This document shows, piece by piece, positions 42,614-52,200 of a stretch of DNA of 64,000 bases. This DNA is from Candidatus Iainarchaeum sp. GTDB lineage: Archaea; Iainarchaeota; Iainarchaeia; Iainarchaeales; JAAZKV01. The notes beneath the pieces are model-generated. The model did not search any database, had not been told where the DNA came from, and saw only the letters and a list, made by a program, of their open reading frames with translations. Each line of letters starts with the position of its first letter. The first letter of the stretch is position 1. The stretch covers positions 4,637 to 68,636 of the forward strand of contig JAQUZG010000003.1 of the NCBI GenBank assembly GCA_028691435.1, given 5' to 3'. Both the position numbers and the translations under genes were made by a program.

Positions 42614-44341
42614 TTACATCTCTTCAATTGCTTCAATATCTAAAATTTCTAGTCCTTTTTTTAATACAATACAAGTAGCTTCCACTAGTGAAAGTCTAGC
42701 ATTTAGTAAGTCTTTATTTTCAGTTTTTAAGATTTGAATTTCTTGATACATTGAATTAAATTTTTGTGCAATTGCGATTAGATTGTGACAAAGTGGGTGG
42801 AGAGAAAGAATGTCTTTTGATTTTTCAACTGAATTAGTAAATTCAGCCAATTCATTTATCAATTCGATTTCTTTTTGTTCTTTTAATAAATCAAACTTGT
42901 TATGTATATAATTGATGTTTTCTTTCTTAGCTTTTCTTAAAATACTTTTTGACCTAGCAAAAGTATATTGCACATATGGTCCAGTTTCCCCATCAAAAGA
43001 AATACTGGCTTTTGCATCATAAATCATGTCTTTTTTTGCATCATTTTTTAATAAATAAAACTTAATTGAAGCTAAAGCTATTTTTTTTGCTCGTTCTTCT
43101 ATTTCATTTGGTTTTAAAGCCGTATATCTATTACTAACTTCAGTTAATGCTAATTCTTTAATTTCTTTAATTAAATCATCAACATCAACAACGGTTCCTT
43201 CTCTTGATTTCATTTTACCAGTTGTGAGTGAAACATATCCATAAGACAAATGAAAACATTTTTTTGCCCAAGGTCGGCCAAGTTTTTCAAAGATTTTAAA
43301 CAATTGTTTAAAGTATAAATCTTGTTCATTACAAACAACCCAAATAGATTGGTCCAAATTAAATTTATCAAATTTATATTGTGTTAAAATTAAATCGTTT
43401 GTTGCATAAAGACTAGTTCCATCTCCTCTTAACAAAACTTTATCTTGGAGTTCGGGTAGTCTAGCAAGTATTGCGCCATTATCTGCTTTATAAAAAACTC
43501 CTTTTTCTAAACCTTCATTAATTAGTTTATCTTTTTCTCCAAACATTTCACTTTCATAAAAATAATTATCAAACTTTGTTCCATATTCTTGATATGTTTC
43601 TTTCATCCCATCAATTGCCCACTTGTTCATTTTTTTCCAAAGTTCTCTTGTTTCTTTATCTCCCTCTTCCCATTTAACAAGCATTTTTTGAGCTTCTTCT
43701 TCTAAACTTGGATCTTCTTTTAATTTTTCATTAAATAAAATATACATTTTACCAACAAAATGATCTGATTTTATTTTTTCAGATTCAGGAGTTTTTCCTT
43801 CGCCAAATAATTTGTAAGCAAGCATAGATTTACAAATGTGAATTCCTCGATCGTTAATCAAATTTGATTTAATTACATTTTGACCTTTTGCTTCAAATAA
43901 ATTAGAAATTGCTAAACCTAATGTATTATTTCTTAAGTGACCTAAATGAAGAGGTTTATTAGTATTAGGAGCAGAATATTCAATCATGATTTTTGTTGGT
44001 TCTTCTTTATTTATTAAATTGTCATTAAATATTTTATCAAGAACCATGTTTGATAAATTAGATTTATTTAAAAAGAAATTTACATAAGGCCCTTTTGGCT
44101 CCACTTTTTCTAAAAAATCTAAATTTTTTTTTGAAATTAAGTCTGTTAATTTTTGAGAAATTTCTTTACTAATTTCAACTGGACTTTTTTTTAATTCTTT
44201 AGAAAGTAAAAAACAAGGAAAAGCATAGTCACCTAAACCATTTGGGGGAACTTCAAGTAAATCAAAAACTTTAGTTTTATCAAAATTAGGATTAGACAAT
44301 TCTTCTGACAAAATTAATGCAATACTTTCTTTAAAATCCAT
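42614..44341 (-). CDS. argS: Arginyl-tRNA synthetase
   Basis: This 575-residue protein has the class I arrangement: N-terminal additional domain (FDLLEVPPNGLGDYAFPCFLLSKEL), HIGH region SAPNTNKPLHLGHLRN, KMSKS-like segment TGKMKSREGTVVDVDDL, and a C-terminal helical anticodon-binding domain with GPYVQYTFARSKSILRKA. Length is normal. It lacks a strong ribosome binding site at the ATG. The only Arg tRNA in the window is 2 kb downstream. Confidence 0.96.
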   Translation of the reverse strand: MDFKESIALILSEELSNPNFDKTKVFDLLEVPPNGLGDYAFPCFLLSKELKKSPVEISKEISQKLTDLISKKNLDFLEKVEPKGPYVNFFLNKSNLSNMVLDKIFNDNLINKEEPTKIMIEYSAPNTNKPLHLGHLRNNTLGLAISNLFEAKGQNVIKSNLINDRGIHICKSMLAYKLFGEGKTPESEKIKSDHFVGKMYILFNEKLKEDPSLEEEAQKMLVKWEEGDKETRELWKKMNKWAIDGMKETYQEYGTKFDNYFYESEMFGEKDKLINEGLEKGVFYKADNGAILARLPELQDKVLLRGDGTSLYATNDLILTQYKFDKFNLDQSIWVVCNEQDLYFKQLFKIFEKLGRPWAKKCFHLSYGYVSLTTGKMKSREGTVVDVDDLIKEIKELALTEVSNRYTALKPNEIEERAKKIALASIKFYLLKNDAKKDMIYDAKASISFDGETGPYVQYTFARSKSILRKAKKENINYIHNKFDLLKEQKEIELINELAEFTNSVEKSKDILSLHPLCHNLIAIAQKFNSMYQEIQILKTENKDLLNARLSLVEATCIVLKKGLEILDIEAIEEM

Positions 44342-44590
44342 AATTAAATATAGTTATGAATTATTTATAATTTTACCTTTAACCTAATAATTAAATAATA
44401 GTTTAAAGATACTTGTTTATGAATTCTGTAAAATCTATCATTCCCACAACTTATTTTTAAAAACTTTATATATTAAGAAAACTAAGTTTATTTATTTGAA
44501 CTAGACAATGGCATAATAATTTTAATGAATTTGATTTTAATTTTATTTTGAATAAGATAATTTTAAATAATATAAAAATAAATAATATTC

Positions 44591-45118
44591 ATGTTATTAC
44601 AAAATATAAAACGACAACTAAGAAGAATTGCAATATTAAGTACATCTTTACCACTACTTCGTGACAGAGATTTTTTATCACATAGGATAATATACAAAAA
44701 AAAGATTCGTGGACGAACATTAATTTGGAAAAGCTCTGGTGGAAAAAGAGAAGCCAATGCGAGAAAAACTGCTTCTGAAGTTGTTCCAAAAGAAGGAAAA
44801 CATTATTCATTTCAATTATCCAAAAGATACCCACGAATAGCTAATCAAAAACGTTGGGAAAAATATTATGATTTACCCTCATTAAAAGATATTTTTGACG
44901 GAAATAAAAATAGAAGATTGAAAAAATTATTAATTAATAAAAATCTTAATTTTAAAAAATTTTATGACGCTTGTATTGAAGGGTATGAAGAACTACAAAA
45001 ACTTGCTTTTGAAAATATTATAAGAGAGGGTTATAAATATGACTTGGATCTTGGACCAGATCAATTTATGGTTGATTTTATAAACGAAAAACCACATTTT
45101 ATTTTAATTGATATTTAA
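44591..45118 (+). CDS. Uncharacterised basic protein
   Basis: This 175-residue protein begins MLLQNIKRQLRRIAILST and is rich in Lys and Arg, with WKSSGGKREANARKTASEVVPKEGKHYSF in the middle and DLDLGPDQFMVDFINEKPHFILIDI at the end. The ending PHFILIDI resembles the terminus of protein-kinase-like folds, but no other kinase motif is seen, so I do not name it. An AT-rich run of about 230 bases upstream contains several TATA-like stretches. It may be a recently acquired gene. Confidence 0.6.
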   Translation: MLLQNIKRQLRRIAILSTSLPLLRDRDFLSHRIIYKKKIRGRTLIWKSSGGKREANARKTASEVVPKEGKHYSFQLSKRYPRIANQKRWEKYYDLPSLKDIFDGNKNRRLKKLLINKNLNFKKFYDACIEGYEELQKLAFENIIREGYKYDLDLGPDQFMVDFINEKPHFILIDI

Positions 45119-45211
45119 TTAAATCTCTGATTTTCCCACTGACATATTCTTAGATTAGACAATTTTTTAGATAAAACTAATGCAATATGTTTTTTAAAAT
45201 TTATAAAAAAG

Positions 45212-45745
45212 TTATTTTAATTCGCCCATTTGTTCTAATATGGGATTTGCAAAATATGTTTTATTATTAAGTTTAAATCTTACGATTCTAGTGCCTTTTT
45301 CATTAGTTTTTACTTGTGCTTCAATACCCATTTCCCTTAATGAAAGAGCCATTACTCTTGACATTTTATCTGCTGCTTGATTAATTGCATTAGCACTAAG
45401 GGGATCAATAATAATTTTATCTTGATTAATCATATTACTAACTAATTCATTTTCTTTAGTTACTTTATCTATAACGTCAAGCATGTGATTAACTTTAATC
45501 ATTAAATTTTTTACTCCTTCAAGATTTGATGGAAATGAAGCAACAAATTTTTTTAATCTAATTTTTTGTTCAGGAGTAAATCTTGAATTTAAACTTTTTC
45601 TTCTAACTTTACCAACTTCAGATTGTCTTTTACTTGGAGCAACTTGTTTTTTACTAGGCTCGGTTCTTTTTGTCTCATAGTTTACTCTTTGGGGCACACC
45701 CGGTTTCTTTTTTCTACTTAGAAATTGGAATTTTTTACCAAACAT
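45212..45745 (-). CDS. Uncharacterised basic helical protein
   Basis: Start placed at the ATG of MFGKKFQFLSRKKKPG; the longer frame upstream (to 45763) would use promoter-like sequence. The 177-residue protein has a Lys/Arg/Ser-rich first 60 residues (SKKQVAPSKRQSEVGKVRRKS) and then a folded part with FTPEQKIRLKKFVASFPSNLEGVKNLMIKV and IEAQVKTNEKGTRIVRFKLNNKTYF. No family is recognised. A basic tail plus small domain suggests nucleic acid binding, which is inference. Confidence 0.65.
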   Translation of the reverse strand: MFGKKFQFLSRKKKPGVPQRVNYETKRTEPSKKQVAPSKRQSEVGKVRRKSLNSRFTPEQKIRLKKFVASFPSNLEGVKNLMIKVNHMLDVIDKVTKENELVSNMINQDKIIIDPLSANAINQAADKMSRVMALSLREMGIEAQVKTNEKGTRIVRFKLNNKTYFANPILEQMGELK

Positions 45746-45827
45746 AATTAAATTAATATACAAAGAGTATAAATATTTTCTTATTAATTTAGAAAAGTAA
45801 TTAAATACGATTTTACTTAATTATTAT

Positions 45828-45932
45828 ATGAAATTTCAAAAAATTAAAACTATTGAAGATTTTCTTGAAAAATCAATTTATAAAAAATCATATGATTTTA
45901 ATTATAGAAATCAGTATAGTTATGAGCATTAG
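45828..45932 (+). other. Short ORF of 34 codons, possible gene remnant
   Basis: ATG at 45828 opens MKFQKIKTIEDFLEKSIYKK and stops at TAG 45930-45932, followed by further stop codons. It sits in a decayed region next to a methyltransferase pseudogene. Codon use looks normal, but no domain fits. It may be the start of a lost gene or a true small protein. Confidence 0.3.
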
Positions 45933-46088
45933 TAGTAGATATATACACATAAAAATAAGTATAAAAATAACAATTAACTCAAACATACAAAAACTAAATT
46001 AAGCTGGCCAGTTTTTAGTTAACTTTATAGAAATTTGTTAAATTTGAAGCTCTAAATCAAGTTTTTCTATGATTAATGTGCCTTTTGT

Positions 46089-46600
46089 TTAATCAAGTTT
46101 GTAATTAGTTGGTTTTAGTCCGTTTTCAAATAGAACTCGTCTGATTTCATTGATGTCTGAGTTTAATCCATTAAAATTTAGACATGCTATTCATTTTGGT
46201 CTGAGTAAACTTATGGCTTTGTCAATAACCTCGTTATGTGGATTGAATGAGTGGTGGGCCAAAATGAGAAATTATAACATCAAAAGTTTTACCAAGTTTA
46301 ACGTTTAAAAAATCACCAGCAACAACTTTAGAGTATTGATTTTTATGTTCCATTCGACTAGAATTTAAATTACTACAAACAATTCGAAAAGGAGTTGCAA
46401 TTAAATGTAATCTCATATCTAAACCAAGATTTCCATTTACACACATTAAATTAAGAACAGAAACATTTCGTTTAGTTAATTTTTTTCTTTGTACTAATCT
46501 ACTAAATATTTCATCAGCTAATTTTTTACTTTATCTATTTCAAGCGTAATCTCTATCTTTCTTTCTAACTAAAAAATTAGGCAATTTAATTTATTAATAT
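46089..46600 (-). pseudogene. Decayed methyltransferase, paralogue of the gene at 39710-40360
   Basis: Joined across frames the minus strand reads SKKLADEIFSRLVQRKKLTKRNVSVLNLMCVNGNLGLDMRL, KVVAGDFLNVKLGKTFDVIISHFGPP, HPHNEVIDKAISLLRP, and NEIRRVLFENGLKPTNYKLD. This follows 39710-40360 segment by segment (VLDLGCGEGTLGRDL, EGDFSELQLKESFDCIISNCGG, LVELLNQSGLKPNLNYRF). At least one frameshift and several stops break it, and the SAM-binding Gly motif is lost. The only open piece is 70 codons (46234-46446). Confidence 0.75.
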
Positions 46601-46651
46601 GTTTCATAAAAAAAATAGTAGTTTTATTTTAATAAACTTAACTAAAAAGAA

Positions 46652-46993
46652 TTAGTTCTTTTTTAAGAAGAACATGTGTCCTGCCCCAGCAATTAATCCA
46701 ACCATAGCTAATGAAACTAAAACTAAGATCGGCATTGATTTTGGGCCTAAACCAAATAATCCAACAGAATTAACATTTTGATCTTCTTCAACAACTGTTG
46801 GTGCAATATATGAAATAGTATTGATTGTTATTGGTTGGTCTTTTTCTATTACTTTTCCAATTACTTTACTTGACAAATTATTATCCTCAAAAGCCCATAC
46901 TGGATTAGATAAAAAAATAATTGAAATTAATCCACTGATAATCATTACTGAAACAAGTAGGCTATTTCTATTAAAATTATTTAATACATCCAT
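46652..46993 (-). CDS. Small secreted or membrane-anchored protein
   Basis: Start placed at the ATG of MDVLNNFNRNSL. The 113-residue protein has a signal peptide (LLVSVMIISGLISIIFLSNPVWA, cleavage after AFE-like site), a 40-residue outer part of simple composition, and a C-terminal transmembrane helix (SMPILVLVSLAMVGLIAGAGHMFFL) ending KKN. The outer part is too short for a domain. It may be a subunit or anchor. The gene lies before a lipoprotein gene in an envelope-related area. Confidence 0.7.
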   Translation of the reverse strand: MDVLNNFNRNSLLVSVMIISGLISIIFLSNPVWAFEDNNLSSKVIGKVIEKDQPITINTISYIAPTVVEEDQNVNSVGLFGLGPKSMPILVLVSLAMVGLIAGAGHMFFLKKN

Positions 46994-47117
46994 AAAAATA
47001 CATTCCAAATTTATATATTATGTTTAATAGTTTTTGTTTCATAATATTTAAAAAGATATTTAAGGAGATAAAATTAATTAAATTATAATTAAATTTTTAA
47101 TTGATAAAAACTACACT

Positions 47118-48107
47118 TTATAACGAATTTTTAGCTTTAATTATTTCTTTTAATTCATTTACATCTTTATTTGATTTTAATTTAAAAATTATTAAAATAA
47201 CTAAAAGAATTAAAACTATCCCCCCAGCAATAAATAATAAATCATAGTTTGGTTTTTCAATAGTTGAAATGATTTCAAAATTTTCTATCTCTTTTGCACT
47301 TTCAATCAAATCAATTGTAACAAATTCTTGTGTGTTTCTATCAATTAATCCAATAGTAGATTTTTGTATTTCCCCTGGCATTTTAATTATTAAATTCATT
47401 TCAAAACCCATACTTTTCATCATTTCGGGTGAATTGTAATTTGTTGGTTCATCAAAGATTTGATCATCATCAATTACAAAAGAATTATCTGATTGTAAAG
47501 TAGCATCAATTTCATCAACATTATTAACATCAGTTATATTTTCTTCAAATTTAGTATTATTAGTCAAATCCCCACTAATTGAATTAGAATTAAAGTTTGT
47601 TTGTAAATTTAAATCTTTTAAACTTGTTAAAGTGTATTTTATTTGACTAGAAGATTCAGTTATTTCAAGACCTTTTCCAATTAAATTAATTTTATTTTTT
47701 AGTTTAATTTCTAAAATATAATCATCAATTGGTATACATACAATAGCATTTTCATCAAATGTATTTGATGGATTTTTTAAAAAAGTTTGGCAAATATTTT
47801 CTTTTAAATAATCAGTTTCATTAAATGAATTATCTGTTGAAACACTAGAATCAGTTGTATTAGAATCATTTTGATCAAATGCTGAAACATTAGTTAAGTC
47901 TAAATTTGAATCAGTATTTACACCCATAATATCCAAAGTATTCATTTTTTCATTCATTTCTTTTAATTTTGTTAAATTGATAATATATGAAATATTCGCA
48001 TCTCCTGATTCATCAATAGCCACAGTTGTATCCATCTTAATACAACCAAAAAGTGAAAAAGTAATTAAACAAATAATTATAATTAGTAAGATATTTTTTA
48101 ATTTCAT
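47118..48107 (-). CDS. Membrane-anchored lipoprotein, LppM-like outer domain
   Basis: Start placed at the ATG of MKLKNILLIIIICLITFSLFGC. The signal peptide ends in a lipobox (SLFGC). The outer part begins IKMDTTVAIDESGDANISYIINL, a strand pattern like that of LppM-type proteins, with a Ser/Asp/Asn-rich middle. It ends with a transmembrane helix (LLFIAGGIVLILLVILIIFKL) and a short Lys-rich tail. So it is fixed at both ends, by lipid and by a helix. The function is unknown. It sits beside the RNase P RNA gene. Confidence 0.75.
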   Translation of the reverse strand: MKLKNILLIIIICLITFSLFGCIKMDTTVAIDESGDANISYIINLTKLKEMNEKMNTLDIMGVNTDSNLDLTNVSAFDQNDSNTTDSSVSTDNSFNETDYLKENICQTFLKNPSNTFDENAIVCIPIDDYILEIKLKNKINLIGKGLEITESSSQIKYTLTSLKDLNLQTNFNSNSISGDLTNNTKFEENITDVNNVDEIDATLQSDNSFVIDDDQIFDEPTNYNSPEMMKSMGFEMNLIIKMPGEIQKSTIGLIDRNTQEFVTIDLIESAKEIENFEIISTIEKPNYDLLFIAGGIVLILLVILIIFKLKSNKDVNELKEIIKAKNSL

Positions 48108-48226
48108 AACTAACAATAAATAAATTTGAAGAATATAAACCCTCCCATTTAAAATTTTGAAAAAAGTTTAATCAAAACTAGTTACCTGTAATCCAGTAGG
48201 ATTGTATATTAATAGCTTTTGCCAAG

Positions 48227-48399
48227 CCCTAAAAAAATTAAAAATTTTTTGGGTTTAAAAAAATCAAAGATTTTTAAAAACTTCATTAAAAAATCAAAGA
48301 TTTTTTGATGCTATGAAAAACCAATTGGTTTTTTTAGGTTTTTTAAAATTTTCAGAGCCATTCATGGCTCGTTTTTACTCGATTTTTTTTAAAAAATCG
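48227..48399. repeat. Array of six hairpins directly downstream of RNase P RNA
   Basis: In order: 48227-48253 (CCC/GGG with A/T stem), 48259-48275 (AAAAATC AAA GATTTTT), 48288-48306 (AAAAAATC AAA GATTTTTT), 48316-48333 (AAAAACCAATTGGTTTTT), 48355-48370 (GAGCCATTCATGGCTC), and 48380-48399 (CGATTTTTTTTAAAAAATCG). The last abuts the mature RNA 3' end. Two share the core ATCAAAGAT. Loops are two to four bases in most. The region has no ORF. The series may protect, process or terminate the transcript. Confidence 0.8.
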
Positions 48400-48622
48400 G
48401 CAGTGAGGAGTAAGCAGCCTTCTGTTTCCCACGTTGCGACGCAAAAGCGCGTCAGTGGATTAGCATTAGCCTAAGCCTCCAAAGGAGTTGCACCAATCTA
48501 GCCGTTTCATCCTCTTGCGAGGTATCGTTTCTGTTCCAGACCCCAACCTCTCGGTTTTAATGGGAATGTGGTGGGCTGACTTTCCTCAGTTCATAAGAAC
48601 CGTTAGCTAATCACTCACTACT
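48400..48622 (-). ncRNA. rnpB: RNase P RNA, compact archaeal form
   Basis: Minus strand reads GAACTGAGGAAAGTC (conserved region I, 48577-48591), later GGAACAGAAACGATACC and GGATGAAACGGC in the specificity part, and ACAGAAGGCTGCTTACTC (conserved region V). The ends GTAGTGAG and CTCACTGC pair to form helix P1. About 223 bases is short for an archaeal RNase P RNA (usually near 300), so the specificity domain is reduced. With its protein subunits it cuts the 5' leader of tRNA precursors. Confidence 0.93.
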
Positions 48623-48673
48623 ATAATAATTGTGTAAAGAAAGTATTATAAAATTTGATTACTTAATTTATTT

Positions 48674-49255
48674 ATGACTCCATCAAGACAACAAGCAAGT
48701 CGAATAAATTCATTAAGACAACAAGCAAGTCGAAATGCAAGACTAAAACAAAGTTCATTTAATACACAACAACATATTTTACCTAATTCACCATATAGAA
48801 AAACTCTTGCTTTAAAATATGAATCTTTAAAAAAGGAAAGAATGATTGCTGAGTCTACAAATATTGAAAAAAGAATTGATGACGAATTAATGAATGCAAA
48901 CAGAATGTTTTTTGATGTTGGAAAAGTTTACAATTATAAGACAATGAAATTAATTGCTCCTGAACTTATTTTAGAACAGCTAATTTTAAGAAATAAATTT
49001 ATTAATCCAATTTATAAAAATGCAATATTTAAAGAATTAGTTGGAATTGTAAGACAATCTTCTAAATTTCGAAAACAAATAATTAGTTTAGCAAAACAAC
49101 AAAAGAAATTGCCAAATGATTTGTTAAATCAAATTGCTCAAGATATTAGTATGAAAATTGATCAAACAATTTATGCTGAATTAAAAATCGATGTTCCAAT
49201 GTTTAAAAGTGTTGTGACTGAAACTATTCAAGAACATACTGGTCAAGAAGTTTAA
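48674..49255 (+). CDS. Uncharacterised basic helical protein with N-terminal repeat
   Basis: This 193-residue protein starts with a tandem repeat, SRQQASRINSLRQQASRNARL, encoded by two copies of AGACAACAAGCAAGTCGAA about 30 bases apart. The rest is helical, including LKKERMIAESTNIEKRIDDELMNANR and LKIDVPMFKSVVTETIQEH. There is no known motif. It begins 52 bases from the RNase P RNA gene in divergent orientation, so the two share a promoter region. It is convergent with the giant gene, with only one base between stops. Confidence 0.7.
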   Translation: MTPSRQQASRINSLRQQASRNARLKQSSFNTQQHILPNSPYRKTLALKYESLKKERMIAESTNIEKRIDDELMNANRMFFDVGKVYNYKTMKLIAPELILEQLILRNKFINPIYKNAIFKELVGIVRQSSKFRKQIISLAKQQKKLPNDLLNQIAQDISMKIDQTIYAELKIDVPMFKSVVTETIQEHTGQEV

Positions 49256-49256
49256 A

Positions 49257-52200
49257 TTAACTACATTTTCTAGTTGAATTAGTGTTTGCAGTTGTGATTA
49301 ATTTATTAGTATAGTCTTTATTCCACCATATTTTTTGGTCATCTGAAGAAGTTTGACTTATACACATTTCATTTTCTTTTATTGAATTAAAAATTCCTTC
49401 AAGTGTGTAATATGAAGTGATATTTTTTGCGTCATAATAATTTAGTAAAATTGAAGCATTATTTTGAACTTCACTAAAACTTGTTAATACTGAATTAATT
49501 GGTGAAATTTTTAGTATATTTGATGATTGTAAAGGAGTAAAGAATACTTTTGATAAACTTATTTGTCCAAGACTTGCATTTGACCAATTAAAATAAAATC
49601 CATTTCCATCAGAAACAGTGTTGAATTTTAATTCATCATTTCCTTTGAAATCTTTACATTCAGTAGAAGTTCCAAGATTTGAATTTGTTAATTTCCAGTT
49701 TGTTCTACCAATCGTATCTTTATTTTCACCAGTTATACTAAATCCAGCATGTATATTTGTATTAGCTGTTTCATTTTTTATAGTTAATATTGCTGGAGTT
49801 GGTTGAGAAAATGAAAGAATTAATGTAGCTAAATCATCAGTTAATTGATATGATAAAACTGTGCCAGAATTTAAATAATCTAAATTATTATTCTCAACAA
49901 TATTTAATTTAATTAATGCATCTGATGAAGAAGATGTTATTGTACCGGTTGCATTCAGTTTAAATTCACCATTCATTACCCCAACACCATAACCATTTCT
50001 TGTTGTTTTTCCTACTTCTCCATCAAATGGTAAATTATAAAATGGATTATTGTTTGAAGAATCCAAAATTGGAGTAAGAATAATTCTTATTGTATTATCT
50101 GGAATGTTATTAGTAAACATAGAATTTTTGTTTCCAATTTCTCCCAAATCTATTTCAACTCTATATATTCCACTATATGGCAGATTAGTTAATGTAGTTA
50201 AATCAAGTGTTGTTGGATTTCTTAATATGTATGAAATCTTATTTTCAGTTATATAATTTGAAAATTTGTCTTTAAATTCAGTTGATCCATCAAATAATTT
50301 ATTCGCATAATAATTTTTAAAATCATTTAGCAGATTCAAATTATAATTATCTTTAATTAAATAAGAATAAAATGCTGTTTTATCTGCAACTCTTCCAAGT
50401 GAACCTGTTGAATTAACTAAATCTTCAATTGTACTTAATTTTTTAAATAATGAAATGTTAAACTGAACACCATCACAATAAGTGTATGATGAATTTGTTG
50501 AATCACATTGATCATCATCAATTTCATCATAATTCCAATTAAATATTACTCTTGGAACATTTGATGCACCCGTATTCCCAAGCACTCCATCATTAGAGAC
50601 ACAAGATGAAGGATCCCCTTTAACTTTAATTCTATACTTTATAGTTGATTTAGCAGTTGAACTAGTCCAGTCACTTATTGTTAAATTTACATATTCATCT
50701 CCAATTAATCCATTGTTAATTACATTAAAGTCAATAACATTGCTACTTACTTCAGGAATTCCAACATATTCTGCAAATACTTGTCCACCTTTTAAAAACA
50801 TTCTTACAGACGGATTTCCGTTAGTCCATCCAGGTATTGTATTATGGTCAATATAGTACATGATTAATCCATTACTACTGTATTCTACAAGCGGATCTGA
50901 TGCTGGTCTATAAACATAAAATGGATCAACTGCTCCTTCTGCAGCCCCTTGTAACGCCCAATTTATTCCCCAAGTGGATTCTGCAAGATTTAGTTCACAT
51001 TCACTATCTCTATTTGGTGTAATTACACAACCTTCTTTTCCATAAACAATTGCAGGGTCAATAAAACCAGTTGGCAATATTGCAGCAGGAGTAAATGTAA
51101 TATTTTCTCCAACAGCTGTTGTTTCTCCAATTGCTTGCCCATTCCAACTATCTACTCCGACTAATTGTGGTGATGGTGTTGCATTTGAAACACTCCCTAA
51201 TTGATAAACTTTATTTTCAGTTGTTTTTAAATGAACTGGAATTACTTGAACTTTTCTTATTTCATACATTCCAGCAGTTCTTCTTACATATTCTTTCTGA
51301 AAATCAAAAAATGTTGTTTCTTCAATTGGATATAGCCATCCATCAGTATACCCTTTGACTTTATAAATTTGATATCCAAATCCTTCCCCAAAATATTGTG
51401 AAGATGTTAATTCACATTCCCCTTCACCACATCCACTACAACTTGGTATTGCCCACCATGTTTTTCCACCATCACTTCCAACATATAATAATTGATTTCC
51501 AGCATACCATCGTGAATCATTATTCCAAATTTTTGAAATATGATCTAGTGATAAATCGGATGAATTTACATTTCCTCCACAATCATTATCTGTGCATTGT
51601 CCAAGTGGATTAAAATGCCCTGTAACGTTAGCAGACTCAGGAACAAAATCAGCATTTGAAGTACCAGTTTTATTACATCCAAATTGACTTATGTAAAAAT
51701 CATCAGGATTATCAACAAAAAATCCATCTCCTCCAGTTTCTCCACACATTGCATCAGATGACTCTGGACCACTTAACGTTCCAGCACCCCCCATAGGAAA
51801 TTCTCCATACATTCCATCAACAATATCTGATATTGGCCATTCAGTTCCAGCGTCTGATGAAAGTGTATTATTAGCCCCAGCTTCTTGTCCAGTCATTGGA
51901 TCTGAACTAATTGTATCCCCCAGTTCAAAAAGTGAATTTAATGAATTTAATTCTTCAGTTGTTGGCATTCGTCCAAGTGGTTTAGAAGGACTAGTAAAAT
52001 TTGTATCTGGTTTTGATTTTACTATTGAAGAACCGGGTTGATAAGAATTATACAAATCAACCGCAAAATTATAAGCATCTGTTAAGAAATATGGTTCGTC
52101 AGGGTATAATTGAGTAACTTCTGGAGATGATCCACCAACATTATACACCTCATGTGCTACTGCATCCCCAACAACTACTGCAACAGGTGCTACTCCAAAC

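Noticed and set aside
42614..44341. Functional link between ArgRS and tRNA-Arg because both lie nearby
   Set aside because: They are 2 kb apart with an unrelated ABC exporter gene between them. Proximity alone does not show coupling.
44563..44834. Minus-strand open frames overlapping the gene at 44591-45118
   Set aside because: Hydrophobic, Phe/Leu-rich translations typical of the antisense of a Lys-rich gene, with no start signal.
51119..51613. Plus-strand frames inside the giant surface protein gene
   Set aside because: His/Leu-rich shadows of the opposite strand. No ribosome sites, no domains.
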